Assembly (NCBI RefSeq): GCF_001428485.1 | Contig: NZ_LMHS01000001.1 | Location: 834,842 to 898,841, forward strand | Length of the DNA: 64,000 nt | From: Microbacterium sp. Root180 | GTDB lineage: Bacteria; Actinomycetota; Actinomycetes; Actinomycetales; Microbacteriaceae | Direction of reading: 5' to 3' | Part shown: positions 1 through 9,562 of the stretch, in pieces | How positions within the stretch are numbered: the stretch's first letter is position 1 | Layout: each line of letters opens with the position of its first letter | Made by a program: the position numbers and the translations under genes | The notes under the pieces: generated by a model | Database searches by the model: none | Seen by the model: the letters and a program-made list of their open reading frames with translations, nothing else | What the model was told of the DNA's origin: nothing

Positions 1-2
1 TC

Positions 3-890
3 GGCATCATCGCCGAGGAGTATCTCGCCGAGCAGGCGGTGGACTCCGGATGGACCGGGATCGCGACCATCGACGTCTCGGGCGACGACATCTCCGACCT
101 CTACGAGAGCGAGGTCGCCTCGAGCGACGATGTGCGCGGGCTGCCCGTGAACACCGGGCTCATCATCCACTCCGAGCGCGGGTCCGCCCTGGGCAGAGTG
201 ACGGGCAACGGCGCGTACAAGCTCGTGCGGGGCGACCGCGAGGTCTTCGGACTCCACGGCCGCTCGGCGGAGCAGCGCATCGCGATCGACCTGCTCACCG
301 ATCCCGAGGTCGGCATCGTCTCGCTCGGCGGTCGTGCCGGCACCGGCAAGTCCGCACTCGCTCTGTGCGCCGGACTCGAGGCGGTTCTCGAACGACAGCA
401 GCAGCGCAAGATCATCGTGTTCCGTCCGCTCTTCGCGGTGGGCGGCCAGGAGCTGGGATACCTCCCCGGCGATCAGGCCGAGAAGATGAACCCGTGGGGA
501 CAGGCGGTCTTCGACACGCTCGGCTCGGTGGTCTCCTCGAACGTGCTCGAAGAGGTGGTGGAGCGCGGGCTCCTGGAGGTCATGCCGCTCACGCACATCC
601 GCGGACGCTCGCTCCACGACGCCTTCGTGATCGTCGACGAGGCCCAGTCGCTCGAGCGCAACGTCCTCCTGACGGTGCTGAGCCGCATGGGACAGAACTC
701 CCGGGTCGTGCTCACCCACGACGTCGGACAGCGTGACAATCTGCGCGTCGGTCGCCACGACGGCGTCGCGTCGGTCATCGAGACGCTCAAGGGTCACGGC
801 CTGTTCGGGCACGTCACGCTGACGCGCTCCGAGCGGTCCGCCATCGCCGCCCTCGTGACCGATCTGCTGGAGGCCGGCGAGCTCGCCTGA
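3..890 (+). CDS. PhoH family ATPase (PhoH2-like), 5' end outside the window
   Basis: The gene is cut by the left edge: the frame is open from base 3 and reaches a TGA at 888-890, so the GTG at 39 is not its true start. The visible 295 residues form a PhoH-type P-loop ATPase, with Walker A (GRAGTGKSA) about 110 residues after the edge and Walker B (FVIVDEAQS) about 100 residues later. In actinobacteria such proteins usually carry an N-terminal PIN nuclease domain and act on RNA as an ATP-driven helicase/nuclease; here that part would lie to the left. A perfect 14-bp hairpin follows the stop. The family call is firm, but the PIN domain is inferred. Confidence 0.88.
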   Translation, partial: GIIAEEYLAEQAVDSGWTGIATIDVSGDDISDLYESEVASSDDVRGLPVNTGLIIHSERGSALGRVTGNGAYKLVRGDREVFGLHGRSAEQRIAIDLLTDPEVGIVSLGGRAGTGKSALALCAGLEAVLERQQQRKIIVFRPLFAVGGQELGYLPGDQAEKMNPWGQAVFDTLGSVVSSNVLEEVVERGLLEVMPLTHIRGRSLHDAFVIVDEAQSLERNVLLTVLSRMGQNSRVVLTHDVGQRDNLRVGRHDGVASVIETLKGHGLFGHVTLTRSERSAIAALVTDLLEAGELA

Positions 891-903
891 CGTCGGTCCA
901 GGG

Positions 904-934
904 GAGGGGCCGGGATGCCGCATCCCGGCCCCTC
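904..934 (+). terminator. Intrinsic terminator after the PhoH gene
   Basis: A perfect 14-bp stem (left arm 904-917, right arm 921-934) with a three-base loop is followed by a pyrimidine run. It begins 13 bases after the PhoH stop codon. Confidence 0.75.
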
Positions 935-1065
935 TTCCTCCGGCGAGGGTCGGAGATCGCTTTCCCCCATGAGGAAAGTCTCACGCCCACCCGGCGTGGC
1001 GGCATCATCGGTCTGACACCATGGATGTGGTGCCATTGTGGGCGCTGCGGCATGGGGAGGCCGAA

Positions 1066-1824
1066 GTGGAGAGTCGGACGATGCTGGCTGTCGGTGGCAT
1101 GGCCACCGTCGCCGCAAGCGTCACGGTCATCTGCGTCGTCGCCCTCACGAACTCCGTCGCACTCTCGAACTCGAACGGATCCCCGGTCGACGTCGCGCCG
1201 GTCGTCGTGCCGGTGTCCGCCCCGCCTCCCACAGAGCCCGCTGCCGAGGCACCGACGCCGGTCGCCACCGCGGCGCCCACCCCGTCGCCCGAGCCCGTCG
1301 AGTCCGAGGCTCCGGCGGAGCCCGCGCCGTCGCCTTCCCAGGCGGAAGTGGTACCGGCCCCCGATGCCCAGGTCGTGCCGAGTACCCCGTCGCCGGTCGC
1401 CGAGACGCCCACGAAGCCTGCGAGCCCGTCGGTCCCGCCGACGCTCGACGAGGCGCTCGCCCAGGCCGCGGCATCCAGCTCATGGGATCCCGTGCGCGCG
1501 TGGGCGGCAAGCCGTGGGTGGAGCGAAGAGCGGATCAAGACTCTGATCACGCGGCTCGAACGCGCACTGGCCGACCGCGTCCAGACCGAGGGCTCCCGTG
1601 ACTCCGACGACCGGAGAGAGCAGAGTGCGTCGGGCGGATCCGACGCCGGACGCGCGGAGTCGCCCTCGACCGCATCCGACGAGAAGACCTGGGGAGCCGT
1701 CACCGGTTCCTCGAAGGAGCGCCCCGCGACCGCGGGTGCGACCGCACGTGACCGAACCCAAGGGTACGGTCACGGCGCGAAGAAGGATCGCTCGCGCGAC
1801 TCTCAGCAGTGGCGCGATCGATAG
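1066..1824 (+). CDS. Exported or membrane-anchored Pro/Ala-rich protein, function unknown
   Basis: The GTG at 1066 is preferred because GGGGAGG lies five bases upstream; an ATG at 1021 would add 15 residues with no such site. The product has 252 residues. A hydrophobic segment (about residues 8-28) could be an uncleaved signal anchor. A roughly 100-residue linker of Pro, Ala, Glu, Val and Thr follows, typical of a wall-spanning region. A short, probably helical segment (about 125-170) contains the WDPVRAWAASRGWSEERI stretch. The tail is rich in Ser, Asp, Arg and Lys. I recognise no family. Two tandem hairpins follow the stop, so it is probably a single-gene unit. Confidence 0.6.
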   Translation: MESRTMLAVGGMATVAASVTVICVVALTNSVALSNSNGSPVDVAPVVVPVSAPPPTEPAAEAPTPVATAAPTPSPEPVESEAPAEPAPSPSQAEVVPAPDAQVVPSTPSPVAETPTKPASPSVPPTLDEALAQAAASSSWDPVRAWAASRGWSEERIKTLITRLERALADRVQTEGSRDSDDRREQSASGGSDAGRAESPSTASDEKTWGAVTGSSKERPATAGATARDRTQGYGHGAKKDRSRDSQQWRDR

Positions 1825-1825
1825 A

Positions 1826-1883
1826 AGCCGGATCCCCCAATCCGGCTCTTCCCAGCCCCCGGCGTCCCCCAGCGCCGGGGGCT
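1826..1883. terminator. Tandem hairpins between convergent genes
   Basis: An 8-bp hairpin (1826-1833 with 1840-1847) is followed by a perfect 11-bp hairpin (1854-1864 with 1873-1883) ending in a T/C-rich run. The pair sits between the exported protein gene (+) and the response regulator gene (-), so it can serve both strands. Confidence 0.75.
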
Positions 1884-1901
1884 TCTTCGTGGGCCGCGGC
1901 G

Positions 1902-2558
1902 TCACTCCCAGCGGTAGCCGGCGCCCCGCACGGTGATGATGTGGTCCGACCCGAGCTTGCCTCGCAGATACCGGACGTAGACGTCGACGACGTTCGAGCC
2001 GGGGTCGAAGTCCAGCCCCCACACCCGGCTCAGGAGCAGTTCGCGGCTGAGCACTCGGCCGGGGTTGCGGAGAAACTGTTCGGCGAGGGCGAACTCGCGC
2101 GCAGAGAGGTCGATCTCGCGGCCATCGACCGTGGCACGCCGCGCAAGGATGTCGAGCACGACATCGCCGTGCGACACGGCCACGCCCAGCTGCGGGGTGG
2201 TCTCGCGCAGACGCGACCGCACGCGGGCCAGGAGCTCTTCGAACGTGAACGGCTTCGGCACGTAGTCGTTCGCGCCCGCATCGAGTCCCTCGACCGTGTC
2301 GCGCGTGCTGGAGCGGGCGGTGAGCATGATGACCGGAAGGACCGAGCCTCGAGCCCGGAGCTCGCGGAGCACCTCGAATCCGTCCATGGTGGGCAGCCCG
2401 ACGTCGAGCAGCATCAGATCGGCGTCACCGCGCAGTGCCGCGGCGAGGGCCTCGGCGCCGTCTTCGATGAGCACTGTCTCGTAGCCGGCCGACTCGAGTC
2501 CGCGACTCACGAACGACGCGATGCGCGGCTCGTCTTCGACGATCAGGATCCTTGTCAT
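1902..2558 (-). CDS. OmpR-family response regulator
   Basis: This 218-residue DNA-binding response regulator has a receiver domain (about 1-118) and a winged-helix output domain (about 125-218). The receiver shows the acidic pair E8-D9, phosphoacceptor D52, T80 and K102 (in KPF). The C-terminal part has the VDVYVRYLRGKL recognition-helix segment of OmpR/PhoB proteins. The ATG at 2558 shares an ATGA overlap with the stop of the upstream histidine kinase gene, which fixes the start and indicates translational coupling. The kinase-before-regulator order is less usual than the reverse. The regulon cannot be read from the sequence. Confidence 0.93.
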   Translation of the reverse strand: MTRILIVEDEPRIASFVSRGLESAGYETVLIEDGAEALAAALRGDADLMLLDVGLPTMDGFEVLRELRARGSVLPVIMLTARSSTRDTVEGLDAGANDYVPKPFTFEELLARVRSRLRETTPQLGVAVSHGDVVLDILARRATVDGREIDLSAREFALAEQFLRNPGRVLSRELLLSRVWGLDFDPGSNVVDVYVRYLRGKLGSDHIITVRGAGYRWE

Positions 2559-4117
2559 GACGATGTCTCCCGCTGAAGGACGTCGCCCGCTCGCACCGGA
2601 GCGGGGAGCTCGGCTGCCCTGGCTGGCAGATGGATCGTGAAGGTCGCGCCGCCGCCGGGCGTGTCGGTGACGACGCAGGTGCCCGAGTGGCCTTTCATGA
2701 TGGCATCGACGATCGCCAGGCCGAGGCCCGACCCGCCGACCGACCGCTTGCCCGAGGCGCGGTCGAAGCGCCGGAAGATGCGGTGGCGGGCCGCCGGCGG
2801 GATGCCGGGTCCGTGGTCCCGCACCCACAGGTGAGCCCCGTCGGCTTCCATCTCGCTGCCGATCTCGATGGCGGACCCCTCGGGCGTGTACTTCGCCGCA
2901 TTGTCGGCCAGCTGCAGCCACGCCTGGAGGAGTCGATCGGGATCGCCGCGCGTGAGGCCGCTGGCCGTCGCGACCACCGTCCAGGTGTGCCCGGGGATGA
3001 CCGCGACGAGCTCGCCGACCCGCGCCGTGAGCGCGGCCACGTCGACATCGCCCATCAGATACGAGTCGCCTTCGGCCGCCGCGAGCAGGTCGATGTCCTC
3101 GACGAGCCGCGCGAGCCGGTCGAGCTCGGCGATGCCGATCTCCCGAGCCGTCTCCACGTCGCCCGCGTCACCCGGATCCATCAGCTCGAGATGCCCGCGC
3201 ACGATGGTGATGGGCGTCTTCAGCTCATGCCGCACGTCGTCGAGCAGCTGGCGCTGCACGTCGACCGACCCCTCGATGCGGTCGAGCATCGAGTTGACCG
3301 TGCGGGACAGGTCGGAGATGTCGTCGTTCCCGGAGGTCGTCAGCCGCGGCGACAGGTCGGTGATCGTGATGGCGTCCGCTGTCTCGCGCATGTGCCGGAT
3401 GGGGGAGAGCAGCCGTCCGGTGACGAACCAGCCGACCACGCCGATCGCCGCGAGCACGGCCACGGCGGCGATCATGTACGTGGCCATGGCCGCGGTGACC
3501 GGTTCGAGCTCGGCACCCATGTCCACCGCACGGATGTAGAGACCCTCGCGGTCGTCGTCCGGCTTCGAGACCGGCACCGCGATGTAGCGGAGCGATCCTT
3601 CCTCGGTCGTGACCGTACCGCGCGTCGTCTCGCCGTCGGCGGTCTCCTCGACGGCGCGGTCGATGAGGACGGCGTTCTCCGAGACGTCGAACCCCGACAG
3701 CGTGCCCGGTCGGTAGCGCGGCACGCCGTCGATGACGGCCACGGTGCCTTCATTGCGAGCCGGAACGAAGGTCGCGATGGCGGCACGGAGAAAGTCGTCG
3801 AGCGTGTCGAAATCGCGGACGTCGACGATCTCGCTCGCCGTGGCCGCGCCGTCGGCAGGGTCGGTCGCGCCGTCCGCGCTCTCCGCCGCGGTGGGGTCGG
3901 CGAACGTGCGGAGACCGTCGATCTGAGCCCGGAGGCGATGGTCGACTTCCTGGATGACGCGCTCGCGCTGCACGAGGAAGGTGACGCTGCCCACGATCGC
4001 CAGCCCGACGCACGCCACAGCGAGGATCGCTGCCAGGATCCTGACGCGCGCGGGTATGAGGCGGGGTGACGAACGAGCCACCCTGCGATTATCCCGCGAC
4101 GCGGCCTTCGGCGACAC
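2555..4117 (-). CDS. Membrane sensor histidine kinase
   Basis: A 520-residue kinase partnering the overlapping response regulator. Order of parts: TM1 about 27-50; an extracytoplasmic sensor of about 160 residues with an acidic, low-complexity stretch around 72-95; TM2 about 213-234; HAMP about 235-285; dimerisation domain with phosphoacceptor H297 in HELKTP; and a HATPase domain with the DHGPGIP and GSGLGLAIV nucleotide-binding motifs. The GTG at 4117 lies 10 bases after the fumC stop on the same strand; a second GTG twelve codons in is a possible alternative. Close spacing suggests co-transcription with fumC. The signal sensed is unknown. Confidence 0.92.
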   Translation of the reverse strand: MSPKAASRDNRRVARSSPRLIPARVRILAAILAVACVGLAIVGSVTFLVQRERVIQEVDHRLRAQIDGLRTFADPTAAESADGATDPADGAATASEIVDVRDFDTLDDFLRAAIATFVPARNEGTVAVIDGVPRYRPGTLSGFDVSENAVLIDRAVEETADGETTRGTVTTEEGSLRYIAVPVSKPDDDREGLYIRAVDMGAELEPVTAAMATYMIAAVAVLAAIGVVGWFVTGRLLSPIRHMRETADAITITDLSPRLTTSGNDDISDLSRTVNSMLDRIEGSVDVQRQLLDDVRHELKTPITIVRGHLELMDPGDAGDVETAREIGIAELDRLARLVEDIDLLAAAEGDSYLMGDVDVAALTARVGELVAVIPGHTWTVVATASGLTRGDPDRLLQAWLQLADNAAKYTPEGSAIEIGSEMEADGAHLWVRDHGPGIPPAARHRIFRRFDRASGKRSVGGSGLGLAIVDAIMKGHSGTCVVTDTPGGGATFTIHLPARAAELPAPVRAGDVLQRETSS

Positions 4118-4127
4118 GGGCGGGGGC

Positions 4128-5522
4128 TCAGCCTGGGTGAGTCATCGACAGCAGGTCGAGCTTCTCGTCGAGCTGCTCGAGTGTGAGTTCGCCTCGCGCG
4201 ACGTAGCCGAGGTCGATCACGGCCTCGCGGACGGTGATGCCCTTGGCCACGGAGTGCTTGGCGATCTTGGCCGCCGCCTCGTAGCCGATGAGCTTGTTGA
4301 GCGGCGTGACGATCGACGGCGACATCCCCGCGTAGGCGGCGGTGCGCTCCACATTCGCCTCGAGCCCGTCGATCGTCTTGTCGGCGAGCAGGCGCGACGC
4401 GTTGGCGAGCAGGCTGATGGACTCGAGCACTGCGGTGCCCATCACCGGGATCGCGACGTTGAGCTCGAACGAGCCCGATGCCCCTGCCCAGGCGACGGTC
4501 GCGTCGTTGCCGATCACGCGTGCGCACACCATGAGCGTGGCCTCGGGCACGACGGGATTGACCTTGCCGGGCATGATCGAGGAGCCGGGCTGCAGGTCGG
4601 GGATGTGCAGTTCGCCGAGCCCCGTGTTCGGGCCCGAACCCATCCACCGGATGTCGTTGTTGATCTTCGTCAGCGAGACCGCGACGGTGCGCAGGGCCCC
4701 GGATGCCTCGACCAGCCCGTCGCGGTTGGCCTGGGCCTCGAAGTGGTCCTTGGCCTCGGTGATGGGCAGTTCGGTGTCGCTCACGATGAGCTCGATCACC
4801 TTCTGCGGAAATCCGAGAGGCGTGTTGATGCCGGTGCCGACGGCCGTGCCGCCCAGCGGCACCTCGGCGACGCGGGGGAGCACCGCCTGCACGCGCTCGA
4901 TGCCCAGGCGCATCTGGCGGGCGTAGCCGCCGAACTCCTGACCGAGCGTCACCGGCGTCGCGTCCATGAGGTGGGTGCGGCCCGACTTCACCACGGTCTT
5001 CCACGCCTCGGCCTTGGCCTCGAGGGCGACGGCGAGGTGGTCGAGCGCGGGGATGAGATCGTCGATGAGCTCCTGGGTGACCGCGATGTGCACCGAGGTG
5101 GGGAAGACGTCGTTGGACGACTGGGACGCGTTCACGTGGTCGTTCGGGTGGACGGGCTGACCGAGGTCCTGTGTCGCGAGAGTCGCGAGCACCTCGTTCA
5201 TGTTCATGTTCGAGGAGGTGCCGCTGCCCGTCTGGTAGACGTCGATCGGGAACTGGTCGGCGAACTCACCCGCGATGATCCGATCGGCGGAGCGCGCGAT
5301 CGCGTCGGCGATCGCGCCGTCGAGAGTGCCGAGCTCCTTGTTGGCGAGTGCGGCGGCCTTCTTGATGCGCGCGAGCGCGACGATCTGGGCGGGCTCGAGC
5401 GGATCCCCCGAGATGGGGAAGTTCTCGACGGCGCGCTGCGTCTGCGCGGCGTACAGGGCGTCCTTGGGGACGCGCACCTCACCCATCGTGTCGTGCTCGA
5501 TGCGGTACTCGATGTCGGTCAC
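4128..5522 (-). CDS. fumC: Class II fumarate hydratase
   Basis: Fumarase C catalyses the reversible hydration of fumarate to L-malate in the TCA cycle in the cytosol, without an iron-sulfur cluster. The 464-residue length is normal for the class. The superfamily signature [11 protein letters not shown] carries the catalytic serine loop, and the [12 protein letters not shown] and [14 protein letters not shown] stretches mark the substrate site. The ATG at 5522 lies 31 bases after the carbonic anhydrase stop in a continuous minus-strand series running from xseA to the two-component system. Placement near a PhoH gene, DUF4245, xseAB and ispH matches what I recall of mycobacterial gene order. Confidence 0.97.
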   Translation of the reverse strand: MTDIEYRIEHDTMGEVRVPKDALYAAQTQRAVENFPISGDPLEPAQIVALARIKKAAALANKELGTLDGAIADAIARSADRIIAGEFADQFPIDVYQTGSGTSSNMNMNEVLATLATQDLGQPVHPNDHVNASQSSNDVFPTSVHIAVTQELIDDLIPALDHLAVALEAKAEAWKTVVKSGRTHLMDATPVTLGQEFGGYARQMRLGIERVQAVLPRVAEVPLGGTAVGTGINTPLGFPQKVIELIVSDTELPITEAKDHFEAQANRDGLVEASGALRTVAVSLTKINNDIRWMGSGPNTGLGELHIPDLQPGSSIMPGKVNPVVPEATLMVCARVIGNDATVAWAGASGSFELNVAIPVMGTAVLESISLLANASRLLADKTIDGLEANVERTAAYAGMSPSIVTPLNKLIGYEAAAKIAKHSVAKGITVREAVIDLGYVARGELTLEQLDEKLDLLSMTHPG

Positions 5523-5553
5523 TTCGTCGTTCCTCCGTTGGTGGCGAGTGTGA

Positions 5554-6210
5554 TCAGGCGTCGTCGTCCCCGGCGTCGCCGACGATGATGTCGGGGACCG
5601 CGGTTCCTTCGGCGAGTCGGTAGTTGGCGCCCACGATCGCGAGCCGGCCCTCGGCCACGGCGTCGCTGATGAGCTCGGACGAATGCAGCAGCTCGCCGAC
5701 GGTGTCGCGCAGGTGCTCGCGGCCGACCTGCTCGTGGTCGATCGTCATCGGCGGCACGCCGTCGACGGAGCCCGCGCGCACGACGCGGCGCACCGCGGGC
5801 ACGATGGGTGCGATCTGGCGCCAGATGTGAGGGGGCAGGGCAGGAGCATCCGCTCGCGTGCTGTCGATCGCGGCGTTGACCGCGCCGCATTCGTCGTGGC
5901 CGAGCACCACGATCAGCGGAACGTCGAGAACCGCGACGGCGTATTCGAGGCTGCCGATGACCGAGTCGGAGATGACCTGACCGGCATTGCGCACCACGAA
6001 GAGGTCGCCGAGGCCCTTGTCGAAGATGATCTCTGCCGCGAGTCGGGAGTCCGAGCACCCGAACAGTGCGGCGCGCGGACGCTGGCCGGCGGCGAGGTCG
6101 TGGCGGCGCTCGACGTCCTGTCGCGGATGGCGGGGCTCGCCGGCGACGAAGCGGGCATTGCCCCGCGCCATCTCGTGCCACACTCTCCGCGGCGTCGGAT
6201 GCTCGCTCAC
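5554..6210 (-). CDS. Beta-class carbonic anhydrase
   Basis: A 218-residue enzyme interconverting CO2 and bicarbonate. The zinc ligands C52, H105 and C108 are visible in CSDSR and HDECGA, with the D54-R56 dyad of the beta class. It probably supplies bicarbonate for carboxylations and helps pH balance. The GTG at 6210 overlaps the stop of the preceding DUF4245-like gene by GTGA, which supports this start over longer readings reaching 6447. It lies 31 bases upstream of fumC on the same strand. Confidence 0.94.
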   Translation of the reverse strand: MSEHPTPRRVWHEMARGNARFVAGEPRHPRQDVERRHDLAAGQRPRAALFGCSDSRLAAEIIFDKGLGDLFVVRNAGQVISDSVIGSLEYAVAVLDVPLIVVLGHDECGAVNAAIDSTRADAPALPPHIWRQIAPIVPAVRRVVRAGSVDGVPPMTIDHEQVGREHLRDTVGELLHSSELISDAVAEGRLAIVGANYRLAEGTAVPDIIVGDAGDDDA

Positions 6211-6842
6211 TCTGCCTCCTCGCGCAGGCGCTCGACCTCGGGCGCTGCCGCAGCGGCCGCCCGGTGGAGCGTCTCCTCGTCGGCTCTTCCGTAGATCAGG
6301 ACCGTGTCGGGGCCTGCCTGGGTGGCCAAGGCCACCGAGATGTTGCCCGCACGCGAGGGGTCGGCGATGTCGTAGCGATCCCACACGATGCCGTCGATCG
6401 AGACGGTGCCGTCGGTGCTCGCGCCCGACAGCATGCGGGTCGGCCATGCCGGGTCGGCGTCGAAGCCCTGGGCGACGCGCAGGAACCAGGTCTCATCCGC
6501 GTAGACGAGGGTCCAGGCGCGCGGGCCGTCGCCCTCGACGGCGGCGACGTTGACGCGCCACGAATCCGGTGCGTCGGGGGCGATGATCGGGCGCTCCTCG
6601 GCCGCGGAGATCTGCTGCGCGACGGCGGCGACGTCGATCGGCGCCGCCTCGGGCGGCGTGCCGCGAGGGACGGCCAGGATGATGACGATCACGACCGCGA
6701 TCGTGACGATGAGCGCGGCGACCAGGTTGCGCGTGTTCTGGCTGGCCCGGTGGACGCGGGACGACTCCGCCTTGCGCGCGGCGGTCTCGTCGGGGGTCTC
6801 GGGGCGGCCGAGTTCGGCGACGATGCGGGGCGACTGGGCCAT
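6207..6842 (-). CDS. DUF4245-like single-pass membrane protein
   Basis: A 211-residue protein with a cytoplasmic N-terminus rich in charged residues, one transmembrane helix (about 39-58) and an extracytoplasmic C-terminal domain of about 150 residues with the pattern SWRVN...WTLVYA...ETWFLRVAQG. Both the architecture and the place between xseB and fumC fit actinobacterial DUF4245, which has no established function. The ATG at 6842 shares one base with the xseB stop (TGATG), and its own end overlaps the carbonic anhydrase start, so it sits in a coupled chain. The family name is inferred from context and pattern. Confidence 0.8.
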   Translation of the reverse strand: MAQSPRIVAELGRPETPDETAARKAESSRVHRASQNTRNLVAALIVTIAVVIVIILAVPRGTPPEAAPIDVAAVAQQISAAEERPIIAPDAPDSWRVNVAAVEGDGPRAWTLVYADETWFLRVAQGFDADPAWPTRMLSGASTDGTVSIDGIVWDRYDIADPSRAGNISVALATQAGPDTVLIYGRADEETLHRAAAAAAPEVERLREEAE

Positions 6843-7084
6843 CAGACCCCCTCCGCCGGTGCGTTCGCGGCGGCCGGCCGGGCGGCGTCGAGCCGGCGCT
6901 TGGCGCCGAGGAGCCATTCGTCGCAGCGGGCGGCGAGGGCTTCGCCGCGCTCCCACAGCGCGAGGGAGTGCTCGAGCGTCGGCGCACCCTGCTCGAGCTC
7001 GGCCACGACGCGCACGAGCTCGTCGCGGGCCTGCTCGAACGACAGGGTGGCGATGTCGCTCGCGGCTCCGCTCGACTCGGTCAT
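6842..7084 (-). CDS. xseB: Exodeoxyribonuclease VII small subunit
   Basis: An 80-residue all-helical protein, the usual size for XseB. The pattern [18 protein letters not shown] followed by [18 protein letters not shown] is the conserved family core. It forms a complex with XseA that degrades single-stranded DNA in both directions during repair. It begins 9 bases after the xseA stop and its stop codon overlaps the start of the next gene. Confidence 0.94.
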   Translation of the reverse strand: MTESSGAASDIATLSFEQARDELVRVVAELEQGAPTLEHSLALWERGEALAARCDEWLLGAKRRLDAARPAAANAPAEGV

Positions 7085-7093
7085 GCTTCCATC

Positions 7094-8419
7094 CTAGATC
7101 GGCGTCGCGGTGCCGCCGTCGGGGCCGCTGTGCGCGGGGGACGGCGCCGTCTCGGCGATCTCACCCTCGGATCGGGCGGCGAACGAGCCGCGTCCGACGG
7201 TGACGACGACGGGAACGGATGCCGGAGCCTGCGCCGCGTCGCGCACGATGACGCCGTCCGCGAGATGCGCGATGGCGTACCCGCGGGCCAGCGTCGAGGC
7301 GGGCGACAGGGCGCGCAGCGTCGCGCGCAGCTCGGCGGTGCGCCGGACCTGGGCATCGAGGCCGCGGTCCACCCGGGAGCGACCGCGGCCGACCAGCAGC
7401 TCGATCTCGTGCGATCGTGCGGTCAGCATCGACTCCGGCGCGCGCAGCGCCGGCCGGGAGCGCAGCTGCTCGAGCTGGGCGATGTCGTGGCCGACGCGCT
7501 GGGTCAGGCGTCCGGTCAGTCGCGAGCGCAGCTGGGCGATCAGGGCGCGCTGCTCCGCGACATCGGGAACCACGCGCTTCGCGGCGTCGGTCGGGGTCGA
7601 GGCGCGCAGATCGGCGACGTCGTCGAGCAGAGGATGGTCGTTCTCGTGGCCGATGGCGCTGACGACGGGAGTGGATGCCGCGGCGACGGCTCTCACGAGC
7701 CGCTCGTCGCTGAAGCCGAGGAGGGTCTGCGGATCGCCGCCGCCGCGCGCGATGATGATGACCTCGACATCGGGCGCCGCGTCGAGGGCCTTGAGTGCGG
7801 CGATGGTCTCCGGCACGCAGCGCTCGCCCTGCACGGCCGCGTACTTGGTGCGGAAGCGCACCTGCGGCCAGCGCAGCTCGGCATTGCGGTGGACGTCCTT
7901 CTCGGCATCCGAGTTCTCGCCGGTGATGAGCCCGATCGTGTGCGGCAGGAAGGGCAGCGGCCGCTTGCGTGCGGGATCGAACAGTCCCTCCGCCCGCAGC
8001 TGCGCACGGAGGCGCTCGAGCTTCTCGAGCTGATCGCCCAGGCCCACGTGGCGCATGGCCGACACGCCGAAGCTGAAGTCGCCGGTCTTGACGAAGAAGT
8101 CGGCCTTCACACACGCGACGACGTGGTCGCCCACCTTGAGATCGGTGGGGAGGCGGTCGCGGGTGGAGGACCAGATGCGAAACGCGATCGTGGAGTCGGT
8201 GACGTTGTCCTTGAGCCGCCCGAAGACATTCCCGCCGCGCTGATTCCACGACGTGATCTCGCCTTCGACCCACACGGAGCCCCACGTCTGGATGAATCCC
8301 CGGATGGTCTCGTTGAGCCGCGCCACCGACGTCGGCATCTGCGGTGTGGAGTCCTTCGGACGCACCGAATCGGCGGGCGGAGCCTCGCCGGGCACCTGCT
8401 CGGGCTGGAAGGTCGTCAT
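7094..8419 (-). CDS. xseA: Exodeoxyribonuclease VII large subunit
   Basis: A 441-residue catalytic subunit of exonuclease VII. An N-terminal OB-fold (about 30-125; WVEGEITSWNQRGGNVFGRLKD) precedes the nuclease core, with GENSDAEKDV, the ARGGG loop and the ISAIGHENDH-type segment (here VVSAIGHENDHPLLDDVAD). The coiled-coil region binding XseB follows. The ATG at 8419 is chosen because a GAGAGGA site lies just upstream; the open frame continues far beyond it without gene-like content. It diverges from ispH across 66 bases. Confidence 0.96.
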   Translation of the reverse strand: MTTFQPEQVPGEAPPADSVRPKDSTPQMPTSVARLNETIRGFIQTWGSVWVEGEITSWNQRGGNVFGRLKDNVTDSTIAFRIWSSTRDRLPTDLKVGDHVVACVKADFFVKTGDFSFGVSAMRHVGLGDQLEKLERLRAQLRAEGLFDPARKRPLPFLPHTIGLITGENSDAEKDVHRNAELRWPQVRFRTKYAAVQGERCVPETIAALKALDAAPDVEVIIIARGGGDPQTLLGFSDERLVRAVAAASTPVVSAIGHENDHPLLDDVADLRASTPTDAAKRVVPDVAEQRALIAQLRSRLTGRLTQRVGHDIAQLEQLRSRPALRAPESMLTARSHEIELLVGRGRSRVDRGLDAQVRRTAELRATLRALSPASTLARGYAIAHLADGVIVRDAAQAPASVPVVVTVGRGSFAARSEGEIAETAPSPAHSGPDGGTATPI

Positions 8420-8473
8420 CAAGTCCTCTCGTGACCGGATGTCGTCGCTCGGCCCGCGCACAGCGGCCGCCCG

Positions 8474-8479
8474 TAGACT
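8474..8479 (+). promoter_or_regulatory. Putative -10 box of ispH
   Basis: TAGACT ends six bases before the ispH GTG at 8486, the spacing expected if transcription starts on the start codon (leaderless mRNA). No ribosome-binding site is visible. Confidence 0.5.
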
Positions 8480-8485
8480 CGTGGG

Positions 8486-9562
8486 GTGAGCAGCAGCACT
8501 GTGGGGAACCGACCTGTGAGCATGCCCGTACCGCGCGTGCCGCGGCGGCGTGAACGTCTCCAGGATATCCCTGTCCAGGGACAGAAGCGGGTGCTCCTGG
8601 CCGCGCCGCGCGGCTATTGCGCCGGTGTCGACCGGGCGGTCATCGCCGTCGAGAAGGCCCTCGAGCGCTACGGCGCTCCCGTCTACGTGCGCAAGCAGAT
8701 CGTCCACAACATCCACGTCGTCACCGAGCTGGAGAGCAAGGGCGCCATCTTCGTCGAGGAGGTGGACGAAGTCCCCGAAGGCGCGCACGTCGTGTTCAGT
8801 GCGCACGGGGTGTCGCCCGCGGTGGTGAGCGCGGCATCCGATCGCGGCCTGCTCGCCATCGACGCGACCTGCCCGCTCGTGACCAAGGTGCATCGCGAGG
8901 CCGTGCGGTTCGCGCGCGACGATTTCGAGATCCTGCTCATCGGCCACGAAGGTCATGAGGAGGTCGAGGGCACCGCGGGGGAGGCGCCCGATCATGTGAC
9001 GGTCGTGAATTCTCCCGACGAGGCGGACACCATCGAGGTGCGCGACCCGTCGAAGGTCGTCTGGCTGTCGCAGACGACCCTCTCCGTCGACGAGACGATG
9101 GAGACGGTCCGTCGCCTGCGCGTGCGCTTCCCGCAGCTCCAGGACCCGCCGTCGGACGACATCTGCTACGCCACCCAGAATCGCCAGGTCGCGATCAAGA
9201 AGGTCGCCAAGGACGCCGATCTCGTGATCGTGGTGGGTTCCGCGAACTCGTCCAACAGCGTGCGACTGGTCGAGGTCGCCCTCGAATACGGTGCCAAGGC
9301 CGCGTATCGCGTCGACTACGCCGACGAGATCGACCAGGCCTGGCTCGACGGAGTCGGGACCGTCGGCGTCACCAGCGGCGCGTCCGTGCCCGAGGTGCTC
9401 GTTCACGAGGTCCTCGCCGATCTCGCCGGCGCCGGGTACCGCGATGTCGAAGAGGTGCGCACCGCCGAGGAGGACCTCCTGTTCTCGCTCCCCAAGGAGC
9501 TCCGCCAGGATGCCGCGGGCAAGCGCGACGACCGCGCCCTCGGCGGGCGGGGTCGGGCATGA
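8486..9562 (+). CDS. ispH: 4-hydroxy-3-methylbut-2-enyl diphosphate reductase
   Basis: IspH (LytB) is the last enzyme of the MEP isoprenoid pathway, reducing HMBPP to IPP and DMAPP with a [4Fe-4S] cluster. The three cluster cysteines are C45 (GYCAGVDRA), C129 (DATCPLV) and C227 ([10 protein letters not shown]). Substrate-binding H74, H107 and the SANSSNS loop are present. The 358-residue length includes an N-terminal extension of about 30 residues. GTG 8486 is favoured by a TAGACT box six bases upstream; GTG 8516 is the alternative. The stop overlaps the next gene by ATGA. Reducing power could come from a ferredoxin such as the one at 58459, which is inference. Confidence 0.96.
   Translation: MSSSTVGNRPVSMPVPRVPRRRERLQDIPVQGQKRVLLAAPRGYCAGVDRAVIAVEKALERYGAPVYVRKQIVHNIHVVTELESKGAIFVEEVDEVPEGAHVVFSAHGVSPAVVSAASDRGLLAIDATCPLVTKVHREAVRFARDDFEILLIGHEGHEEVEGTAGEAPDHVTVVNSPDEADTIEVRDPSKVVWLSQTTLSVDETMETVRRLRVRFPQLQDPPSDDICYATQNRQVAIKKVAKDADLVIVVGSANSSNSVRLVEVALEYGAKAAYRVDYADEIDQAWLDGVGTVGVTSGASVPEVLVHEVLADLAGAGYRDVEEVRTAEEDLLFSLPKELRQDAAGKRDDRALGGRGRA

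Noticed and set aside
2630..4069. Long plus-strand open frame (479 codons) opposite the histidine kinase
   Set aside because: It mirrors the kinase gene in a high-GC genome and has Arg/Gly/Ala-rich composition with no domain; typical antisense shadow.
3954..5588. Long plus-strand frame (544 codons) opposite fumC
   Set aside because: The opposite strand encodes a complete fumarase with signature motifs. The frame has no start context or recognised domain.
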